Origin: Fasciolopsis buskii
Lineage: Eukaryota; Platyhelminthes; Trematoda; Plagiorchiida; Fasciolidae
NCBI GenBank assembly: GCA_008360955.1
Contig: LUCM01010405.1
Span: 248,001 to 312,000 of the forward strand
Direction: 5' to 3'
Length of the DNA stretch: 64,000 nt
Shown: positions 58,135-64,000 of the stretch, one piece after another
How the letters are laid out: each line of letters starts with the position of its first letter
How positions within the stretch are numbered: the stretch's first letter is position 1
Notes under the pieces: model-generated
What the model saw: only the letters and a program-made list of their open reading frames with translations
What the model was told of the DNA's origin: nothing
The model's database searches: none
Position numbers and translations under genes: made by a program

Positions 58135-61100
58135 GCAATATTGCAGAACCGGTAACCCATGATGAAAAAGCGCTTGCACATCGCTGTCAAGTACCAGGCG
58201 AGTTTCATGTTCGTTTTGTGTCCATATCTACAACGATTGTAGATACATTATTCGAAAAAGGCGGAACCGTTTACTAGTGAGTGTTCTGTTGAGTACAGGT
58301 TACGTTAGTGGTTCTAGTACGGCGACCTGAGTGAAAACAAAAGCCAGACCGTTTCTGTGTGGGCGAAACTGGACGCTAAATATATGTACTTCTTCATAAT
58401 ATGAACCAGCTGAAGCACAGAGAAACGGTTCAGGAAATAAAGTATGCAATCTCCATTTTCACCTAATTCCAAGAAAGACACTGATCCGTGAATGTTTCAA
58501 TCCGTTGCAACGTTTGATAGTTTTGGATGGAAACTAGGTGTGCTTTTTCACTATCTGAGTGGCAAATGAATTTTCAATCTAGGCTTTCATCCATACGAAA
58601 AAAATTGAAGTCAAGTAAAGAAGTTGCTTTAGTTCCATACAGTGGGATTAAATATTCAGCTCCTGCGCAGTTATCATTATAGAGCAAAAAAGTGAATGAA
58701 TAGGACCAGAACAACAATGAATACCCGGAAACAATACCGGTAATAGAATATTACAAAACAGAAAGATTTCGAATACTTTTCACGGAACCCCGGGCAAATA
58801 TTGTCTTTCATGTACTACAGAAGTTCGAAATATTCCTTTTGGCTGATGTCCTTGGTTAGGTAGAATTTGAAAAGTCTCGGCCACTAGAAAATTGTATGCG
58901 TTCAAGCTAAATTATGGATTCATTGTCCAAATGACGACGTGGAGGAATAGTTTTAAAGAGTTGAAATGTAGTCGTTCTTCTAGGTGCACTGATATTTGTT
59001 TCACCATGTTCTTTAAACAGGTATCATCAACTATAATTAGTAACTATTCCTGCAAATTTTTGCTTACGTTTCTAAGGTTGACTCAGAAAGACCAATGATC
59101 ATAGATGTGGATTTACTTATGCGATCCTCGACAAGGCTCTTGTGCTTAGATGCAGTACGATTTCATTGTTTTGATGTAAGTAACAAGGGTCCTAGTTGAA
59201 ATTCTGATATTTTACCGTGAAAAATACCAGCCTATCGGAGATACACAATCTGCAATACTAATCCAACGGACAATAATGACCGTCACTCATAAATTATTCA
59301 TAGGATTCAGCAAATTGCATTACTAAGCTTAAAATTGGGGCATGGCATCACTGTTGATAAATGGTCCGATCGCCCCTCTCGTTTCATTCACTATAATTGC
59401 GCAAATGCACTCGTTTGCCAGTTAGTTGGCGACAAACAGTTTCCTGTCTGTGACAGTGCCAGGTAACCGGAAATGTGAACAGGCAAACTCCTAGTGCGCG
59501 GTGCGTGCTGGGAAGAGCTAAAACTCGATCCTGCCTGGTCCTCGTGCTAAACCGTTCACTGCTCTTATGTTATTAGTGAATAAAGCAAGGCTATCTTGGT
59601 GTTCGAACGCGGCAATGTTGAATATCAAAAGAAGAATTTCTACAGCTTATGTTGTACGAACTTCCATAATGTTGGAATCCATTCCGCTTTCACATAATAA
59701 GAGAAAAACCAACTGGCGGATAGACCAGTGCAATTGCGATGACTGTAATGATTTTTACATTCATCAGCTTAATTGGGCAAACAGAAAAGCGCCAAATGAG
59801 AGTGTTGGAACACTCAATCTTTGAGGAAATGAAATTGAGCAGGCAAAATAAATTTCGTGACCTTTTGTCCATAGATCCCAAGCGAGATTGACGTGTTATT
59901 AAACTGAGAAATGGATTAAAAGAATCACTGGATTAACGCATTAGCTGACATGATCGAAAACAGATTATATTGATTATATTGATTCACCCGATGTACGCTG
60001 CAAGCGCAGTGACTAGTGTTTGAAAGAAGCACAGATGAACTGATTGTTTAGGCAGCTTCGCAACCACAAATCTGGGTGAGAAGAAACACTGCATTGGTAC
60101 GACAGGCCAGGCTTCTAAAGAGCTCTATTGAACCACGAGCATAGGGCTGATAGAATAATTGGCTAGATAAATGCGTTATGAATTGGTGCATGCAATCGTG
60201 TTCGTCCAAAAAGAACGGGTTCATTAGTAATGTCCTAACGTTGCGGATAAAAATATGGTGAAAGCTGGGAGGGGCAATTTCAATGGAGATTCATCCAGGA
60301 GACTGAGACGTTGCTAACAAGAGCGAGTGCGCACATCTGTCCTAATAGTAAGTTTATTCTTACTACTTTGCCCACAGCATGTACAGTGCACAGTTACTGC
60401 AAAATAAACCAAGACACTGCATCACCTAGTTCTTAACTCTTGGCCCTTAACCTAAAAGGGAGAAAAGTCCTCTCATTCCACCCTTATTTCCAGTGGGTCA
60501 CCCGCATAGCCACTGAATGTGTTAGGATTGCACCATAAGATCTGAACGCTCCTATTATCCAACAGGATTCGGTTCACATATTATGAAAATACCTTCACTG
60601 GTTCGTACAGCAATCAAGAAGAATGCATCTCAGCCGCAAACTAAAAATTCTCATCAGACTGCTATGCAACCATGCCTAGCTTGCTTGATCCAACCTGGCG
60701 TTCGACGGCTGAAACTATGAACACGCTGCCCAGCCGCTGAAACTCCTCTCCATCAACCCCTTCCGCTATCCATGCATTACGGATTAACGCTGGTCAATTA
60801 AATTGGTCTCTGTCACTCATTCCCATTTGTTTTTGATGCTGCAGATTGACGACCTTCAGGCTGTCTCAATAATTCTCACATTTTTCTTCCACTGCCTGGT
60901 CAGTGATTTTAGGAAATCTATGTATTCGCAGTCCCTTTGTAGGTAGCTGAGAAAGTACAACCAGAGTGCGAAAGAAACTCCGACTAGCATAGGCCATTCT
61001 CTGTTTGTTTTTCTTTGTTATTTCTCTCCTGGCTATCTTTAAGAGAATGAGGACTGTGGGGAATTTACACTAAGAAATCTGTGCCATCCTGGACTGGAAC

Positions 61101-61145
61101 TGTGAAACTCCAGGATCGAATAGGGTTTCGGAGTTATTTGAAAGT
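58135..61145. other. No recognisable gene
   Basis: About 3 kb with only short frames (58892-59098, 59567-59881 on both strands). A weak tRNA-like segment near 59500-59550 is too degraded to call. Confidence 0.45.
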
Positions 61146-61506
61146 GTGTTCATTGTAAATAGGAACGTACAAGCCAATACGGCTATTTGTAAAGAGTTAG
61201 ACTTGCCTATTTACCAACATTCTTCCTACATAGGCGAGTTCAAGCACTTTGTCTTTCCCGGTAGAAGTTGGAAACAGAAGAACAAAAACATTGTTTTACA
61301 CGCTTTACGTTCATTACGTCTCATCATTACACTACACTTGTTTTGATGGTCCCGAGAATCAAGCAACAAGTAGTAGAAGTGCAAACACATTTCAGCAACC
61401 CGTTGGCTGGAAGCTTTCTGCCATGGCGGGCACGGAGATAAATGCTGATAGCACAAGATACTGTTTCTACTTGGTCAAAGAGTTTTTATTGTTGTTGCTG
61501 CAGTAA
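61146..61506 (+). pseudogene. Coding-like tract with one frame change
   Basis: Two overlapping plus frames read well: first VQANTAICKELDLPIYQHSS, then after a frame change near 61250 LFYTLYVHYVSSLHYTCFDG, PENQATSSRSANTFQQPVGW and AGTEINADSTRYCFYLVKEF, to a stop at 61506. Hydrophilic, Asn/Ser/Gln-rich text suggests decayed coding sequence. No motif or splice pair fixes it. Confidence 0.25.
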
Positions 61507-64000
61507 CTGGTTCCAAGTGAGTCCTTTGAACTTATGCCTTACCTTTTCTTTCAAAATTTGCTGACTATTTGACTGCGTGTAGTTTCTGCATTTATTTTTT
61601 TTAAATTCATAGATGTGAAAGCAATCCGTAAAGCCTTCTGTGATCATACCTGGTTATAATTAGGTATTCGGTGGCAAAGCGGCCTCACTATTATGCCTAT
61701 GCCAGTAGGTCATAATCCATACTGAGTGATAACATCGATGTGCCTTGGCGCAATAGATTAGTAGCCGCATGAACTAACCTACTCTCAGCGAGCACAGCGT
61801 ATCTTAGGTGCGTAAACAATAATTATTTGCTTATGAGAACTACTGTCACAGATTGTCCTAAAACGTTTTCCAGCATTACTACCCACTGGACGAATTTGAA
61901 GAATATTTTGTCTTAATCCAGAGTTGTCAAAATCTAGGCTGATGAAATTCTTCTCCAGCTACGGATTAACAACTTTTAGGATTCCTAAAATCCAAGCCAG
62001 AGCAATCCTTGTAAAGAAGCACATTTAATGTCAGTAAATCTGCGAGGGAAGGTATGTTAAAAAAGGAAGAATGTTATCATTTGACGTCATCTCCTTATTA
62101 CTAGTAGTACACGGTGACCTGCACGAGGTTGCATATTAATTCACAAAACAAATACACAAATATCTTCATCACACTGATACTTGATTTTGGATCTCGTGTG
62201 CAGTTCATTCATGCTTGTGTTTGTAACTTGAAGGGTGATATTTAGGACGATTTACTTGACTCAAAGCTGATAAAAACGTCGTCCTGGACATGGCATTACT
62301 CACAGCAAGTAGGGATCTAGAGAAGTGCAATCAGGCTTTTTGTCACAAATTAGTAAGACGAAGTCACTTAAGACAAAGAAGGAGAGGGTTGTGTTTTGCT
62401 TATGGGTTCTCCACCAATTTAGCAAGCTGATTACAATTAATGGTAAACTTTGATGCATGCTGCCTTTTGCAGGAAGACCAAAAAGTCCCCACTCCAAACA
62501 CAGAGTGGTAATGACTTCAACAGATTTGGAAGACAGTCAATGTTCTAACAATACCATCTAAACAGATCACAGGATATTTGTTCTGATGACTTCCTCACAA
62601 AAACCACATAATGCATAAGCAAATTTTATCCATCGGTTGTGATTGGTTTGCTGAGAAAACAAGTATTCTTCACGAGACTCGCGTGCCATTGCTACCTACC
62701 GTTGTAAAGTCATTTACGAATGTACTCACCTAAACCCATTGAAATCTAAAGTCACTTTGTATTTTTGTTTTCCTGTTTTACCTGATTTAGTGGAGGCAAC
62801 CCATCTCAGTATATAAGTGTGACGTTCAAATTCAGCTTGCAAGTGCTTTTCATATAAGAAGAATGGTTTGGCATTGGGTAGCCCAACAGAAGCCCAAAAA
62901 CAGCCAAGACTTACTAAAGATTAATCGTAAAATGCATCGAGCCACAAAATTAGACTTACAGAAAATACGTATATTCCATATCCTTTGTTTTACCAGCCTG
63001 CATCAACCTGTTCACACTTACGAAGACTTGAACTCTGGGGACCAGAATCTCGTTTGAATCACTAGGAGTCTGCATCCATCATGAGTCATTTGTCACATAA
63101 CACGGTGGTTCCTCGGCGGGAGTTTTTTTCTACCACACGGCGTATTACTGAAATCCGTGTTTCGGCAGCTTGTCTCCTGTTCTTGAATGTCAGCCACCCT
63201 TAACCGACGGAAAACTTCCGGCAAATCAACGCGTAAATCTTAATTGAACTCATAGTCTCTCTCTCTAGAGAACAAATAGTACTCTGAGGACCAACTAAGA
63301 GAGAAATGTCCAACTATGGGGGTGAATGGCAGATGATTATTTGATCGGCACATCTAAGTAACAGCACTAACTGCGAAAGCAATCACGAGTATCCGACGGA
63401 TCTCTATCATTGCAATTGTATATGAAAGCGTACTACTGACGGCCTTCTGGAAGGTTTTGAACGCGCAGCCTAACTGACGGTAAAGAATGGTAGGTGCTGT
63501 GCACACTAAGGAACAACATGAATAATCACTATTCACATTTCATGACTTTTCATTCTGTCAATGCTATGCACATTTGAACTTAAGGGGAATCACAGTTACC
63601 GTACGGCAGTTATTCGTTCTGAAATAAAAATAGGTTCACCACAAAAGGTAGGTGGGCTTTGGTACCCAGGCAAAAAATTACTTGAGGTCAATATCAACAA
63701 AAATGTGACTTAGTTTACAAAGCGCTGGAGAAAATTTTACCTATAGAAAAAAGGGTGCGTTGTGGCCCAAGCCGCCATTACGAGTGAGCCACGGAGACGT
63801 GAAATAATTTGATACCGCTTAAGAACTTTGTTTTCCTTCGCTTGCACAACAGACTTTGGAGGTTTCCCCCTATGAGCCTATATTAAGAAATTATTCCACC
63901 TTTCAAAAGGGGTCATGTGTCTAGTGGCATCAAATGCTCAAATCATTAAAGCACCACACATGCACAGTCGCACAGCTAGACGTTCTTCCAACTGCTCAGC
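61507..64000. other. No recognisable gene
   Basis: Only short frames (62300-62497 minus, 62863-63057 plus, 63354-63536 minus) without motifs. No repeat family recognised. Confidence 0.45.

Noticed and set aside
1..64000. CRISPR array, bacterial operons, ribosomal RNA, functional tRNA genes, LTR retrotransposons
   Set aside because: No regularly spaced repeats, no ribosome-binding-site/ORF organisation, no rRNA-like blocks, no closed tRNA cloverleaf, and no paired direct terminal repeats were seen.

Overview
The window looks like AT-rich (roughly 39% G+C), repeat-laden nuclear DNA of a flatworm, most likely a trematode. The organism call rests on four things: a decayed non-LTR (LINE) reverse transcriptase whose C-terminal motifs resemble copies I associate with trematodes; several tRNA-derived SINE-like repeats; a hammerhead-ribozyme repeat resembling those of Penelope-like elements and the schistosome Sm-alpha family; and a candidate 46-nt intron of the size common in flatworms. 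There is no bacterial gene organisation, and no complete gene can be read. The species cannot be named from sequence alone.

Layout. At 1.57-1.91 kb two hammerhead-ribozyme/tRNA-like units lie in inverted orientation. From 2.7 to 3.1 kb there are fibronectin-III-like peptide remnants. Between 6.5 and 17 kb are candidate exons on both strands. The best single exon is 8903-9456 (minus), which has a pyrimidine-rich acceptor, 184 open codons and a GTAAGT donor. A plus-strand tract at 15.0-16.8 kb is coding-like but carries scattered stops and a frameshift. A dead LINE occupies 18.24-19.12 kb. tRNA-like repeats of several families follow at 21.8, 22.2 and 23.9 kb.

The structural centrepiece is at 26.7-31.5 kb. 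A 551-bp fold-back element (two 254-nt arms, about 95% identical, 43-nt loop) ends two bases before a pair of 1,309-bp inverted arms. Those arms show no difference where I compared them and enclose a 1,622-bp unique spacer. A second fold-back family has two copies: 11.95-12.17 kb, and 40.55-40.70 kb, the latter flanked by a 13-bp direct repeat that looks like a target-site duplication. One tRNA-derived SINE family has four copies (8.2, 38.6, 46.5, 54.6 kb), all with the Pol III promoter on the minus strand. Microsatellites occur at 4.4, 24.9, 28.7, 49.5 and 52.0 kb.

Coding evidence elsewhere is weak. At this composition about 6.5% of random codons are stops, so ORFs of 60-130 codons are expected by chance on both strands. 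Candidate exons are listed only where splice-like signals or unusually open reading add support, with low confidence, and I make no claim that they join into one gene. The rest reads as intron or intergenic DNA.
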